The notes under the pieces were generated by a model. The model made no database searches, was not told the origin of the DNA, and saw only the letters and a program-made list of their open reading frames with translations. The position numbers and the translations under genes are program-made. From Anaeroplasmataceae bacterium (lineage in GTDB: Bacteria > Bacillota_I > Bacilli_A > Acholeplasmatales > Anaeroplasmataceae): a DNA stretch of 42,035 bases. The stretch is taken from the NCBI GenBank assembly GCA_029067355.1, contig JAIEEQ010000074.1, positions 1-42,035 on the forward strand. The letters run 5' to 3'. Positions 7,021 to 15,567 of this stretch are shown one piece after another; position 1 is the first letter of the stretch; each line of letters opens with the position of its first letter.

Positions 7021-7758
7021 TTATTTTTTTGTCATGGAAAAGGCTTTTGTTTGAATTAGCTCCTCCTGGGAAATAATTTTATTTCCTATTTTCATTTGAA
7101 TTGTATGGTATTTATATAAGGACTTAGATAAGGAATCTCGAAAAGAAATTGTTTTTATTGGATAAGAATAGGGATAGATATTTTTTTCTAAAAGAAATTT
7201 TTGATATAAAATATCTTTTTTAAAATAATATATTATACTTAAAATAAATAGATAGCCAGCATTTAAAAGAATAAAAAGATCTAGTTTCATAAAGAGAGTA
7301 TATAGAAAAATTCCTGCACCACATATCATACTTATGATACTGATACAATTCAAAGCTAGTCGATAAGGAATACAATAGGAAATCAAGGTTTTCCCAATAT
7401 TAAACCCATCTAATGGATAGACAGGCAAGCTGTTAAAGCATATCAGAATCAAGCTCATTTTTTTGATGGTTTCATCAGGAATGAAAAGAAAACAAATCAA
7501 ATTCAAAAGGATTCCGCCAGAATAGATAAATAAATCCTTTATAAAAACCTCCCTAGTATGATCTAAGCTCAAAAAAAAGCCAAATACTGAAAGACGCAAT
7601 TCTTTAATTTTATATCGAAAAAGAAAAATAAAAACCAAATGTCCAAGCTCATGAATCAAAAGACAAAAAAGCAATTTCAAGATATAATGCTGCTTGGGAG
7701 AAAGACTAATTAGTCCAAGAAGGAGAAAAAAACTAAAATCTAATTTATACCTTTTCAT
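7021..7758 (-). CDS. spoIVFB: SpoIVFB-like M50 site-2 protease
   Basis: In sporulating Bacillota the intramembrane zinc protease SpoIVFB cleaves pro-sigma-K. This 245-residue protein has about six hydrophobic segments, HELGH near residue 37 (zinc ligands plus Glu) and NSLPVYPLDGFNIGK near residue 108 (third ligand Asp), which corresponds to the family NxxPxxPLDGG. Lengths and spacing are compact, and the last Gly of PLDGG is Phe here. The C-terminal 60 residues are cytosolic and resemble the CBS-linker region without a recognisable CBS domain. It follows the SpoIVFA-like gene with a 14-base overlap, behind radC, an order that recalls B. subtilis radC-mreBCD-minCD-spoIVFAB with the middle genes absent. 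Function is inferred from context; a generic M50 protease is the alternative. Confidence 0.8.
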   Translation of the reverse strand: MKRYKLDFSFFLLLGLISLSPKQHYILKLLFCLLIHELGHLVFIFLFRYKIKELRLSVFGFFLSLDHTREVFIKDLFIYSGGILLNLICFLFIPDETIKKMSLILICFNSLPVYPLDGFNIGKTLISYCIPYRLALNCISIISMICGAGIFLYTLFMKLDLFILLNAGYLFILSIIYYFKKDILYQKFLLEKNIYPYSYPIKTISFRDSLSKSLYKYHTIQMKIGNKIISQEELIQTKAFSMTKK

Positions 7759-8206
7759 AATAGATGCTTAGTCTTCCTGCTATGGCTTGTAAGTCTTCTC
7801 CCTCAATAACAAAGAAATCCTCAGTATAAGCAAATGTATTTAAGCTATGAATATACTGATATAGATTTCCAGTGCGCTTGTTCAGATGACTAATGCGATA
7901 TCTGCTGTCTAAATTCACAACCTCTACCGCCCCCTCCTCTACTCCTACTATCATCATATCAATGGGAAGGCAGACCTCCTGTCCTAAAGGAAAAATGTAG
8001 AGTCGATTATCCTCTAGTATATAATCCTTCACTGACATAGAAACACTTGAAACATTTTCTTCATCCTTATAAAGACTTTCAGCCAAAAAATTGGTTATTG
8101 CAACTGTATTAATTTCCTTTTTTAAAAAGTTGTGAACTGGCTCAATCAGCAAATATCCTGCAACGATAATGCTTAAGCAAAAAAGCTTAATAATTAATTT
8201 TTTCAA
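7745..8206 (-). CDS. spoIVFA: SpoIVFA-like membrane protein with degenerate M23/LytM domain
   Basis: This is a 153-residue protein with one N-terminal membrane helix (LIIKLFCLSIIVAGYLLI) and an extracytoplasmic remainder. The second half follows the LytM fold pattern (GAVEVVNLDSRYRISH, NLYQYIHSL, FVIEGEDLQAIAG) but lacks the HxxxD and HxH zinc ligands, as SpoIVFA does. SpoIVFA holds and inhibits SpoIVFB until a sporulation signal. The identification rests on this pattern plus its place directly before the M50 protease and after radC. I start at TTG 8206 because AGGTGA lies 5 nt upstream; a GTG at 8215 sits inside that ribosome-binding site. It overlaps radC by 20 bases and the next gene by 14. 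Confidence 0.6.
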   Translation of the reverse strand: MKKLIIKLFCLSIIVAGYLLIEPVHNFLKKEINTVAITNFLAESLYKDEENVSSVSMSVKDYILEDNRLYIFPLGQEVCLPIDMMIVGVEEGAVEVVNLDSRYRISHLNKRTGNLYQYIHSLNTFAYTEDFFVIEGEDLQAIAGRLSIYYEKV

Positions 8207-8909
8207 GAAAATCACCTAATTCATTATATTCTAAACTTGAAGAAAGTAGACCATGGCTTGCCATAGAATAGTATGCTGTTGGACAAACAACCAAATGCTC
8301 TAAAAGAAGAATATCTAAAGAATATAGAATTTGCTTCAGTTGTAAAGTGGCAGTTATATCCGCTTTAGAGGCAGTAACCTCACCTGAAGGATGATTGTGT
8401 ACTAAAATCAGACCATACGCCTGCCCAGCAAGAGCCTCAGAAACAATTTTCTTCACTGGAATTATAATTTGAAAAGAATCACTGCTATGATCAACAATCT
8501 TTTTGATTGGCTTTAATTTACAGTCAACCAAAATCGCAATTATAATTTCAGTAGATTGTAAATATATTTCATCATAAATATATTTATATATTGCCTCTGC
8601 TGTTTCTAGACTTTTTTTGTCTACTTCCTTCTGACTTCCTCTTCTAGCAAGCTCAAAGCAGGAAAGAAGCTGACAGGCTTTTGCCTGATTAATTCCCTTA
8701 AATTCAATTAGCTTTGTATAGGTAATATCCTTTAACTGTGGAAGCGTATAGATTTGTAGGATATTTGATGCTATATCAAACACTGTCCTGTCCTTCGTTC
8801 CACTTCCAATAAGTATTGAGAGCAATTCCACATCACTTAGCGCTCTTGGTCCTATGGACATTAGTCGCTCTCTTGGACGATCCTTATTCTGTAAATCCTT
8901 TATATTCAT
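8187..8909 (-). CDS. radC: RadC family JAB-domain protein
   Basis: This 240-residue protein is standard for the family. An N-terminal helix-hairpin-helix region (about 20-95, with IGPRALSDVELLSILIGSG and LIEFKGINQAKACQLL) is followed by a JAB/MPN metalloprotease-like domain whose zinc motif reads HNHPSG-x6-KADI (near residue 172), with an upstream Glu (TEII). Despite the name, a role in DNA repair has not held up for the family, and its biochemical activity is unsettled. ATG has GAGGTG 5 nt before it. It heads the radC-spoIVFA-spoIVFB-like group. The promoter is not clear, because the short upstream gap also carries the tail of the preceding gene's terminator. Confidence 0.93.
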   Translation of the reverse strand: MNIKDLQNKDRPRERLMSIGPRALSDVELLSILIGSGTKDRTVFDIASNILQIYTLPQLKDITYTKLIEFKGINQAKACQLLSCFELARRGSQKEVDKKSLETAEAIYKYIYDEIYLQSTEIIIAILVDCKLKPIKKIVDHSSDSFQIIIPVKKIVSEALAGQAYGLILVHNHPSGEVTASKADITATLQLKQILYSLDILLLEHLVVCPTAYYSMASHGLLSSSLEYNELGDFLEKINY

Positions 8910-8958
8910 TTTAGCACCTCATATAAATCATTACCCTAATTCTTTAAAAATTATAAGA

Positions 8959-8990
8959 AAAAGAAAAAAAGCCAAGAATATTTTCTTGGC
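8959..8990 (-). terminator. Terminator of the acetylesterase gene
   Basis: On the minus strand GCCAAGAA-AATA-TTCTTGGC is a perfect 8-bp stem followed by TTTTTTTCTTTTT, about ten bases after the stop codon at 9001. Confidence 0.9.
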
Positions 8991-9000
8991 AATTCTATTA

Positions 9001-10491
9001 TCAAGCGCCCTGTGATTTTCCAGTTATCTCAAAATCTACATCAAAAAATTCAGCAAGAGTTCCTCTTGAGGCAAATAGACCCACATACATATATTTATGA
9101 TCCACAGCTAACAAATCAAAGTCAACATAGGTTTTATGGTAGATCTGGTCTTTATATTCCATTTCTAATGTCATAGACTGTCCCACACGACTTATCCTAA
9201 GCTTTGCTGTATCAGAAGTCTGATACAGATATGAAAATAAAGGCTCCTCCTTATGAAGTTCCGTCTGTTCTCTATAAAAAATAGGACTCATTGTTACATC
9301 AGTAGTTACAAATCCAACAGCCAAAAAATTTGAAGTAATCATTTCTGAAGAGCTTTTCTGGTGAACATAGGAATCATCCCGTAGCATCAATCCAAAGCCT
9401 GATTGCTTCACATGAGCCGTTTTTAAAACTCTAGCAGTTGCTTCTAGTTTGAAATTATCGTGAATATCAATTTTTCTAAAACAAAAGGCAAGTCCATCAG
9501 ATAGTAAAGATATTTTTCCCTTAGCTGCACTTCCAGATTGACCTACCTGAAAGATTCCTCTTTCTATCTCTTTAGCAATGAATCCATGCTCTTCTTCATC
9601 AGGACAACCACCACAATCTCCAAATGCTGTTCCATACCAACCTGAAGTAAGAGTTTTAAAATGATTTTCTGGCACATAAGCATCCAAATTAGGAGCCTCA
9701 TAAACTCTCACCTGATACTCTGAATTAGGTATTAATACATCTTTAGTAGGCTCTACAATATTTTCCTTTACAAAGGCCTTTAAGGAGCAGTTGGTTTTCT
9801 TCAAAAGAGATGCCACTAGGTATGCTACATATTTTGCACCAAAAATATTTAAATGCGTAGTATCTACTGTATGAAGATCTGGAGCAAGTGTTTTACCATC
9901 CGCCTTATATTTTCCAGCAATGGTTGCATGATAGCTCATTGCCTCAAGATGACCAATTTTTTCATACTTCTTTTTAGTTTCTTCCGTCAAATCAAGGACA
10001 GGTATTGAAGTGATTCTTCCTAAACTACAAATCGCATCTTTATAATTTCCATTTGAGGTGATGTGTCCACTATTTTTTGTATAATCATCTGACAAATCCA
10101 CTCTGCAAATTGGAGTACATAAAATGGGTACTGCCCCCTTCTTTTTTGCAGGCATTATATAATATTCATAAAGATAGTACATAAATGAAGTGGGATCCTC
10201 TATGGGCTTTGATGCATCAGTAAAACGAAGAGGATCATCACTTTTTTCATCATTATGTCCAAAGCCAACTAATAAAAAATCACCCTTATTTATTCTTTCA
10301 AACAAAAGCTCATAATTCTTCTCCTCTATAAAGCTTTTAGAACTTCTTCCAGATAATGCAAGATTGATTATCTCTATTTCCTCTAAATAGCATCCAAGCT
10401 GTGTTCCATAGCCATATCGTGGATAATAATAAGGATCTGAAAAACTAGAAACTGTTGAATCACCAACTATGTATAAAACAGGCTTTTTCAT
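9001..10491 (-). CDS. SGNH/GDSL esterase, rhamnogalacturonan acetylesterase type
   Basis: It probably removes acetyl groups from pectin oligosaccharides. The SGNH blocks are all present in the N-terminal 240 residues: GDST at 10-13 (Ser12), GRSS around Gly48, GHND around Asn80, and DTTHLNIFGA with Asp210 and His213. The C-terminal half (about 260-490) is a beta-rich region resembling the concanavalin/laminin-like domains often found in glycan-active proteins (SGLAFCFRKIDIHDNF-type strands, FGLMLRDDSYV, YVGLFASRGT). No signal peptide is visible, so it would act on oligosaccharides after uptake. It is a single-gene unit with its own promoter and terminator, and no other pectin gene is in the window. 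The presence of such an enzyme fits a gut organism that uses plant fibre. Confidence 0.88.
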   Translation of the reverse strand: MKKPVLYIVGDSTVSSFSDPYYYPRYGYGTQLGCYLEEIEIINLALSGRSSKSFIEEKNYELLFERINKGDFLLVGFGHNDEKSDDPLRFTDASKPIEDPTSFMYYLYEYYIMPAKKKGAVPILCTPICRVDLSDDYTKNSGHITSNGNYKDAICSLGRITSIPVLDLTEETKKKYEKIGHLEAMSYHATIAGKYKADGKTLAPDLHTVDTTHLNIFGAKYVAYLVASLLKKTNCSLKAFVKENIVEPTKDVLIPNSEYQVRVYEAPNLDAYVPENHFKTLTSGWYGTAFGDCGGCPDEEEHGFIAKEIERGIFQVGQSGSAAKGKISLLSDGLAFCFRKIDIHDNFKLEATARVLKTAHVKQSGFGLMLRDDSYVHQKSSSEMITSNFLAVGFVTTDVTMSPIFYREQTELHKEEPLFSYLYQTSDTAKLRISRVGQSMTLEMEYKDQIYHKTYVDFDLLAVDHKYMYVGLFASRGTLAEFFDVDFEITGKSQGA

Positions 10492-10547
10492 ATCTCATCA
10501 CTTCTTTCTTAAAATGATTTGTACATAAAAATACAATATATAGCTGT

Positions 10548-10576
10548 ATTATACTTGATTTTTTTTATTTAATCAA
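10548..10576 (-). promoter_or_regulatory. Promoter of the acetylesterase gene
   Basis: TTGATT (10571-10576), 17-nt spacer and TATAAT (10548-10553). No clear operator repeat flanks it, although a sugar-responsive regulator would be expected. Confidence 0.75.
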
Positions 10577-10627
10577 TTGGACAAGCTATAATGATTATAT
10601 AAAATCCTAAATTCTAATTTCTTCCAT

Positions 10628-10657
10628 TAAAAAGTGCATCTAAGCCTAGATGCACTT
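10628..10657 (-). terminator. Terminator of lon
   Basis: AAGTGCATCTA and TAGATGCACTT form an 11-bp stem with a 4-nt loop (10632-10657 on plus), flanked by T-tracts on both strands. It lies 19 bases after the lon stop. Confidence 0.88.
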
Positions 10658-10676
10658 CTTCTTTTTAAACGATAAA

Positions 10677-12995
10677 TTAATGAAAGACTTGATTTAGAAT
10701 TTCCTTAATATGAGATACTGGACGTACCTCTAAAACATCTCTTACCTCCTGTGGAATATCCTCAATATCTCTTTCATTTTCCTTCGGAATAAATATTGTA
10801 GTTAAACCGCTTCTATGAGCTGCTATTGATTTTTCTCGCAAGCCTCCAATTGGTAATACCTGCCCACGCAGTGTTATCTCTCCAGTCATACCAATATGAC
10901 AATCTACTGGCTTATTAGAAAGAGCTGAAACAATTGCTGTTGTAAGGGTAACGCCAGCTGATGGTCCATCCTTAGGAACAGCCCCCTCAGGTACATGAAT
11001 GTGAACATCATTTTTCTCAAAAACCTCATTAGAAATTCCATACTCTGAAGCATGACTTCTCACATAGGAATAGGCTGCTTGAGCAGATTCCTTCATCACA
11101 TCTCCAAGCTTACCAGTAAGCTGAAGACCACCTTTTCCAGGATACGTCATAACCTCAATATCAAGTGTATCACCACCAAATTGAGTATACGCAAGACCTG
11201 TTACAATACCAATCTGGTCCATTTCACGGTTTTTATTATTGGTAAAGCGAATTTTTCCTAAAAATTCAGATAAATTATCACAATTGATTTCTTGATGATC
11301 TACCTTATCAATTAAAATTTTCTTAACCACCTTACGACAGATTGTAGCAATCATACGATTCAGCTCTCGTACTCCTGCCTCTCTTGTATAATTTTGAATA
11401 ATAGCATACATTGCATCATCCTTAATTGAAATCTGCTCCTCTGTTAAGCCATGCTCCTCCAAATTCCGCTTTAATAAATGCTTAAATCCAATATTAAACT
11501 TTTCAATTTCTGTATAACTAGATAATTCTATGATTTCCATACGATCTCTTAAAGGTGCTGGAATATTGGATAAATCATTGGCAGTTGTGATAAACATAAC
11601 CTGAGATAAATCATATGGCTCCTCTAAATAATTATCAGAGAAAAATTTATTCTGTTCTGGATCTAATACCTCAAGCATAGCAGCAGCTGGATCTCCACGA
11701 TAATCTGCCGTCATCTTATCAATCTCATCAAGTAGAAATACTGGATTAACTGAGCCAGCATCTCTCATTCCCTTAAGGATTCGTCCAGGAAGAGCGCCAA
11801 TATACGTTCTTCTATGGCCCCGAATTTCTGATTCATCTCGTACACCACCAAGAGATTGCTTTACAAATTTACGACCTAAGGCCTCACTGATTGACTTTGC
11901 CAAAGAGGTCTTTCCTACTCCTGGAGGACCAGCAAAGCATAAAATGGTATTTGGATTTTTGCCTGTCATCATTTTAACTGCAAGATATTCTACAATACGA
12001 TCCTTGACCTTTTCTAGACCATAATGATTTTTATCTAGACGCTTAGCAACCTCTTTTAAATCGGTTGTATCCTCAGTTTGTTTATACCATGGAAGATGAA
12101 TAATCCATTCTAAATATGTGCGAATTACACCTGATTCAGCCATCTGGTTGCTGGTAGATGCATATTTTTGTAGCTCATTTTTCGCCTTTTCATAAACTTT
12201 TTCTGGCAAATGAGCCTCCTCAATAGCCTTTCTTAGAGTTTCTACATCTTCCTCTTGACGGGCTTTATCTCCAAGCTCATTTTGAATTGCCTTCATTTTC
12301 TCACGTAAGTAATACTCTTTTTGGGATTCATCTATTGATTTTTTCACTTCATCATTAATCTTGTTTTCAATTTCAACAATTTGCTTCTCATGCTCAATGT
12401 CTTCTAAAATATATTCTAGTCGCTTTGATGCATCAAGTTCAGATAAATAGCGATATTTTAAGGTTTGAGGTCCTGTAATCTTCAAATTAAATGCAATAAC
12501 ATCAGATAAAATTGCCGCATTTGTTCCTTGCTGAAGAACACGTGATACCTCATCCATACTTTGAACAATATTGGCAGCTGGTCTTGATATAGCCGCAGCT
12601 ATATTCTTAATTAATGCAGCTTCCTTATCATCATTATGCATAAAGGAGTGAATTTTTTCATAGGAACAAACAAAATAAGGGTCAGTTGAAGTAAAGGATT
12701 CTACCATAATACGATCAGAAATCTTAAACTTAACCTTATAATTTTTATTTGGAAGCTTAAGCTTTAATGTAATTTTTGCTAAAACACCAACAGCCTCAAC
12801 GTCATCCTCTGCAACATCCTTTGCATTAGCATCCTTTTGAATTAATAATAAAATATTTCCACCATACATCTTTTCTGCGGCATCTAGTGCCATTACAGAA
12901 TTAAGACGTCCAACCTCTATTCTAAATTCATTGCTTGGTAATGGAATCACACCACGAACAGCAATTGCAGGTAATACTAATTTATTTTCTTCCAT
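10677..12995 (-). CDS. lon: ATP-dependent protease LonA
   Basis: This cytosolic AAA+ protease removes misfolded and regulatory proteins. The 772-residue protein has the standard three-part layout: LAN substrate-binding domain (about 5-200) with coiled coil to 300, AAA+ module with Walker A GPPGVGKT near 352 and Walker B VFLLDEID near 416, and an S16 protease domain with the dyad Ser679 (PKDGPSAGVT) and Lys722 (GGLREK), 43 residues apart as usual. The start is ATG 12995 after AAAGGATGG. It has its own promoter with an inverted repeat over the -35 box and its own terminator. tig lies upstream but is separated by a terminator. The gene order tig-lon (usually tig-clpX-lon) lacks clpX here. Confidence 0.98.
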   Translation of the reverse strand: MEENKLVLPAIAVRGVIPLPSNEFRIEVGRLNSVMALDAAEKMYGGNILLLIQKDANAKDVAEDDVEAVGVLAKITLKLKLPNKNYKVKFKISDRIMVESFTSTDPYFVCSYEKIHSFMHNDDKEAALIKNIAAAISRPAANIVQSMDEVSRVLQQGTNAAILSDVIAFNLKITGPQTLKYRYLSELDASKRLEYILEDIEHEKQIVEIENKINDEVKKSIDESQKEYYLREKMKAIQNELGDKARQEEDVETLRKAIEEAHLPEKVYEKAKNELQKYASTSNQMAESGVIRTYLEWIIHLPWYKQTEDTTDLKEVAKRLDKNHYGLEKVKDRIVEYLAVKMMTGKNPNTILCFAGPPGVGKTSLAKSISEALGRKFVKQSLGGVRDESEIRGHRRTYIGALPGRILKGMRDAGSVNPVFLLDEIDKMTADYRGDPAAAMLEVLDPEQNKFFSDNYLEEPYDLSQVMFITTANDLSNIPAPLRDRMEIIELSSYTEIEKFNIGFKHLLKRNLEEHGLTEEQISIKDDAMYAIIQNYTREAGVRELNRMIATICRKVVKKILIDKVDHQEINCDNLSEFLGKIRFTNNKNREMDQIGIVTGLAYTQFGGDTLDIEVMTYPGKGGLQLTGKLGDVMKESAQAAYSYVRSHASEYGISNEVFEKNDVHIHVPEGAVPKDGPSAGVTLTTAIVSALSNKPVDCHIGMTGEITLRGQVLPIGGLREKSIAAHRSGLTTIFIPKENERDIEDIPQEVRDVLEVRPVSHIKEILNQVFH

Positions 12996-13035
12996 TTTAC
13001 CATCCTTTCATTCAATAAAAAACTTCAATAAATAT

Positions 13036-13064
13036 AATATATATCATTTTTGGCACTTTTGCAA
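13036..13064 (-). promoter_or_regulatory. lon promoter
   Basis: TTGCAA (13059-13064), 17-nt spacer and TATATT (13036-13041). The -35 box sits inside a 16-bp perfect inverted repeat described separately. Confidence 0.65.
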
Positions 13065-13068
13065 GTGC
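13053..13068. repeat. Inverted repeat overlapping the lon -35 box
   Basis: GCACTT-TTGC-AAGTGC is a perfect 6-4-6 inverted repeat within a wider TTGGC...GCCAA frame. Placed over the -35 element it is well suited as an operator. It matches neither the CIRCE element nor the CtsR heptad repeats as I know them. Confidence 0.5.
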
Positions 13069-13089
13069 TTTGCCAAAAATATTTTTCTT

Positions 13090-13120
13090 TTTCAAGAAAA
13101 AGGAAAGCATTATGCCTTCC
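13090..13120 (-). terminator. Terminator of tig
   Basis: On the minus strand GGAAGGC and GCTTTCC (one G-T pair) form a 7-bp stem followed by TTTTTCTT, beginning about 16 bases after the tig stop. Confidence 0.75.
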
Positions 13121-13135
13121 TTCCCTATCTTTTTT

Positions 13136-14584
13136 CTATTCTTCAGTCTTCACAGACTTCTTTGTTGTAGTCTTTTTAGCAGTTGAAGCTTTAGCGGTAG
13201 TTGTAGCTTTTGACGTAGTCTTTTTTTCAGTAGTAGACTTTGTAGTCTTTGCTGCAGAAGACTTAGTAGCTGTAGTCTTCTTTGGTGCTTCTTTACCATC
13301 CATAACCGCAGTAGAAAGTAGTAAATCTATCACTCTTTCATATGCAATATCACTATAATATCTTTGAGCATTATTTCTTAACATAGCTTCCTTTGTACTA
13401 TTATGTGCCTTTGCATCCTCTTCTGCCTTAGCCTCTAAATCCTCTTTAGAAGGTGTAAGATTTTCAACCTCAATAATCTTTGAAACAACAACATTAAATA
13501 AAGCCTGACGCTTTCCTTGTTTTTCTGTATCCTCATCAAACTTTTCCTTTGTAATATTCATCAATCCAAGGAAGGTTTCAAATGGGATGTTGTACATCTT
13601 TGCCTGTTGTTCATACTGACCACGAATTTGATTGATTCTTTCTTCCTCTAATGCCTTAGGCATATCAACAACGGCATTATCTAAAATCTTATTGATGATT
13701 TCATCTACCTGACGATCCTTTTCGCTTTTTGCTCTAGAAGCTTCAAGTTCTGCCTTCTTTGAAGCCCTCCAAGCCTCTACTGTTTCAATGTCAGTCAACT
13801 TCTGCTCCTTCACATATTCATCAGTTAAATCAGGGTAAATCTTATGCTTAACCTCATGAATAGTTACCTTAAATACAGCAGGCTTACCAGCTAAGGATTT
13901 TTCACCATAATTTTCAGGGAAGGTTACGTGAATGTCCTTAACCTCTTCTGCCTTCATTCCAATCATTTGATCCTCAAAGCCTGGAATGAATTGTCCAGAA
14001 CCAATTTCTAGCTCATAGTTTTCAGCCTTGCCTCCAGGGAATTCAACCCCATCAACACTACCAACAAAATCAAAGTTTGCAGTATCTCCTGCTTCAATAA
14101 CCTGGTTCTCTTTAACCTGCATAGAAGCATCCTTAGCCATCATTTGTTTAATGGTCTGATCAACATCAGCATCTGTAACCACTAAGTTTGCCGCCTTGCA
14201 TTCTACACCTTTATATTGTGGTAAATTTACCTCTGGATATACATCAAAGCTTAAAGAAACCTTGAAAGCTTTTCCACGCTCTAGCTTTTCATCACTTTCA
14301 AAATCTGGCTCAAAAGGTCCAACGATTTCCTTAGCTAAATCTTGATCCGCATAGATTTCCTGTGCTTTTGCATTCAAAACCACATTTAAAGCCTCATCAT
14401 ATAAAGATTCTACTCCATAGTTCTTTTCATAAACAGAACGAGGAGCCTTACCCGCTCTAAAGCCCTTAATGGTTACCTTGGCATTACATTTTTCAAAAGC
14501 CTTGTCTAAAGCTGCCTCAAACTCCTCTGGAGTTACCTCAAAAACAACCTTACAACGGCTATGTTCTAACTTTTCTACTTTCAT
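13136..14584 (-). CDS. tig: Trigger factor with Lys/Thr/Ala-rich tail
   Basis: This ribosome-bound chaperone and peptidyl-prolyl isomerase has 482 residues. The N-terminal ribosome-binding domain carries the signature GFRAGKAPRSVYEKNYG (near 45-60). The PPIase domain (about 155-245) includes FVGSVDGVEFPGGKAENYELEIGSGQFIPGFEDQ in pieces, and the C-terminal chaperone arms run to about 430. The last 50 residues are a low-complexity K/T/A/S tail resembling histone-H1-like or ribosome-tethering tails, longer than in most homologues. The start is ATG 14584 (MKVEKLEHSRC), which matches the family N-terminus. The frame is open further upstream but reads through the leader palindromes. The Shine-Dalgarno candidate GGAGGAG is about 25 nt upstream, unusually far; the nearer sequence has only weak matches. 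Confidence 0.95.
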   Translation of the reverse strand: MKVEKLEHSRCKVVFEVTPEEFEAALDKAFEKCNAKVTIKGFRAGKAPRSVYEKNYGVESLYDEALNVVLNAKAQEIYADQDLAKEIVGPFEPDFESDEKLERGKAFKVSLSFDVYPEVNLPQYKGVECKAANLVVTDADVDQTIKQMMAKDASMQVKENQVIEAGDTANFDFVGSVDGVEFPGGKAENYELEIGSGQFIPGFEDQMIGMKAEEVKDIHVTFPENYGEKSLAGKPAVFKVTIHEVKHKIYPDLTDEYVKEQKLTDIETVEAWRASKKAELEASRAKSEKDRQVDEIINKILDNAVVDMPKALEEERINQIRGQYEQQAKMYNIPFETFLGLMNITKEKFDEDTEKQGKRQALFNVVVSKIIEVENLTPSKEDLEAKAEEDAKAHNSTKEAMLRNNAQRYYSDIAYERVIDLLLSTAVMDGKEAPKKTTATKSSAAKTTKSTTEKKTTSKATTTAKASTAKKTTTKKSVKTEE

Positions 14585-14604
14585 ATCACATCTTGTGGAA
14601 CCAA

Positions 14605-14646
14605 GTCCACTCCTCCTAAAATATATATATTTTAGTACCAATATTT
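14605..14646. repeat. Two adjacent palindromes in the tig leader
   Basis: The tig leader holds GTACCAA-ATA-TTGGTAC followed at once by TAAAATATATATATTTTA, both perfect inverted repeats, then GGAGGAG. They would form two stacked RNA hairpins directly before the strongest ribosome-binding motif. They could stabilise the mRNA or serve as an operator. Confidence 0.55.
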
Positions 14647-14663
14647 GGTACAAAGCAACTTAT

Positions 14664-14691
14664 ATTATAGCATAATCATGGAAAAAGTAAA
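14664..14691 (-). promoter_or_regulatory. tig promoter
   Basis: TTTACT (14686-14691), 16-nt spacer and TATAAT (14664-14669). The predicted leader is about 75 nt and contains the two palindromes. Confidence 0.7.
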
Positions 14692-14710
14692 GGAAAATCT
14701 AGAATTCTTC

Positions 14711-15514
14711 TTAAAATATTTCCAAATATTTTTGTAAATTTTCAAGCTGCTGGATATACTCCTTTTTGATTTCCTCTAGGTCATTAAAATTTTCAAATTG
14801 ATTTTCACCATTAGACAAAAAAATATATAAAGACTCTCCAATATGACTGATTATACTCCTTGAATCTTCACAAAAATGAAGCTTCCTCCACGCTTCGATT
14901 CTCTTAGGATTAAAAACCTTGAATATTTCTAAAGGGTTATTGGTATATAAATCAAACCTCTCGTTCATTTCAATACTTTCCAAATCTAGCTTGGTAAACC
15001 CTTCTGCGTCAATTTTTGAACCATACTCAGTTAAAATGTAATCGCAAGGATACTTCTTGGCAGACAAAATATAAACTTTGCCCTTAAATTCAAGGATCCT
15101 ATGCTTTTTTATTTTTGGAGATGTCAAAAAAACAGATAAATCAACTGAAGTATAGGAGATACCCTCTACTGTATCTTTTATATAATCTGAAAAGCTAAAA
15201 TAGGCATCCTCAGAAAACAGCTTGTATTTTTTAATTATCTCAAGAATTTCTTTACCTTTTGTTTCATAGTGATAGATAAGATTTGGGCGTATTTGCTTTA
15301 AACAAACAGCTATAATCTCATTTTTAAAAGGAATTTTTATCCATTTTCTATAATATTGATAAACATTGCATAACCAAATAATGAATGCTAAATATCCCAA
15401 AAGATAGTTAAACCAAAATAAATAAATGATGCAGGCAAAAAAAAGAATATGTATCATAGTATATACAATTCTTTTTATTAAAATTGATCTCTTTATCTCT
15501 TCTATTGCTTTCAT
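14711..15514 (-). CDS. DUF3137-like membrane protein
   Basis: This is a 267-residue protein with two adjacent membrane helices near the N-terminus (about 15-60: VYTMIHILFFACIIYLFW and YLLGYLAFIIWLC) and a cytosolic remainder. The soluble part has the order seen in DUF3137 proteins: HKTI-like KKHRILEFKGKVYIL, then FTKLDLESIEMNERFDLYT, FKVFNPKRIEAW and ISHIGESLYIFL, which matches the family's 'later compare state' strands. No enzyme motif is visible and the function is unknown. The start is ATG 15514 with GGTGGAAGT before it, preferred to an upstream ATG without a ribosome-binding site. It diverges from ansA with a 109-base shared regulatory region. Confidence 0.7.
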   Translation of the reverse strand: MKAIEEIKRSILIKRIVYTMIHILFFACIIYLFWFNYLLGYLAFIIWLCNVYQYYRKWIKIPFKNEIIAVCLKQIRPNLIYHYETKGKEILEIIKKYKLFSEDAYFSFSDYIKDTVEGISYTSVDLSVFLTSPKIKKHRILEFKGKVYILSAKKYPCDYILTEYGSKIDAEGFTKLDLESIEMNERFDLYTNNPLEIFKVFNPKRIEAWRKLHFCEDSRSIISHIGESLYIFLSNGENQFENFNDLEEIKKEYIQQLENLQKYLEIF

Positions 15515-15531
15515 ACTTCCACCTATAAACA

Positions 15532-15560
15532 ATTCTATCAAAAAATTGTATTTTTTTCAA
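15532..15560 (-). promoter_or_regulatory. Promoter of the DUF3137-like gene
   Basis: TTGAAA (15555-15560), 17-nt spacer and TAGAAT (15532-15537). It is back to back with the ansA promoter, the two -35 boxes only 7 bases apart. Confidence 0.65.
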
Positions 15561-15567
15561 AAAGATT

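Noticed and set aside
13050-13358. Plus-strand open frame of 102 codons rich in Val, Ala and Phe
   Set aside because: It is the antisense of the Lys/Thr/Ala-rich tig tail. The bias of that tail keeps the opposite frame open; no ribosome-binding site or family resemblance.
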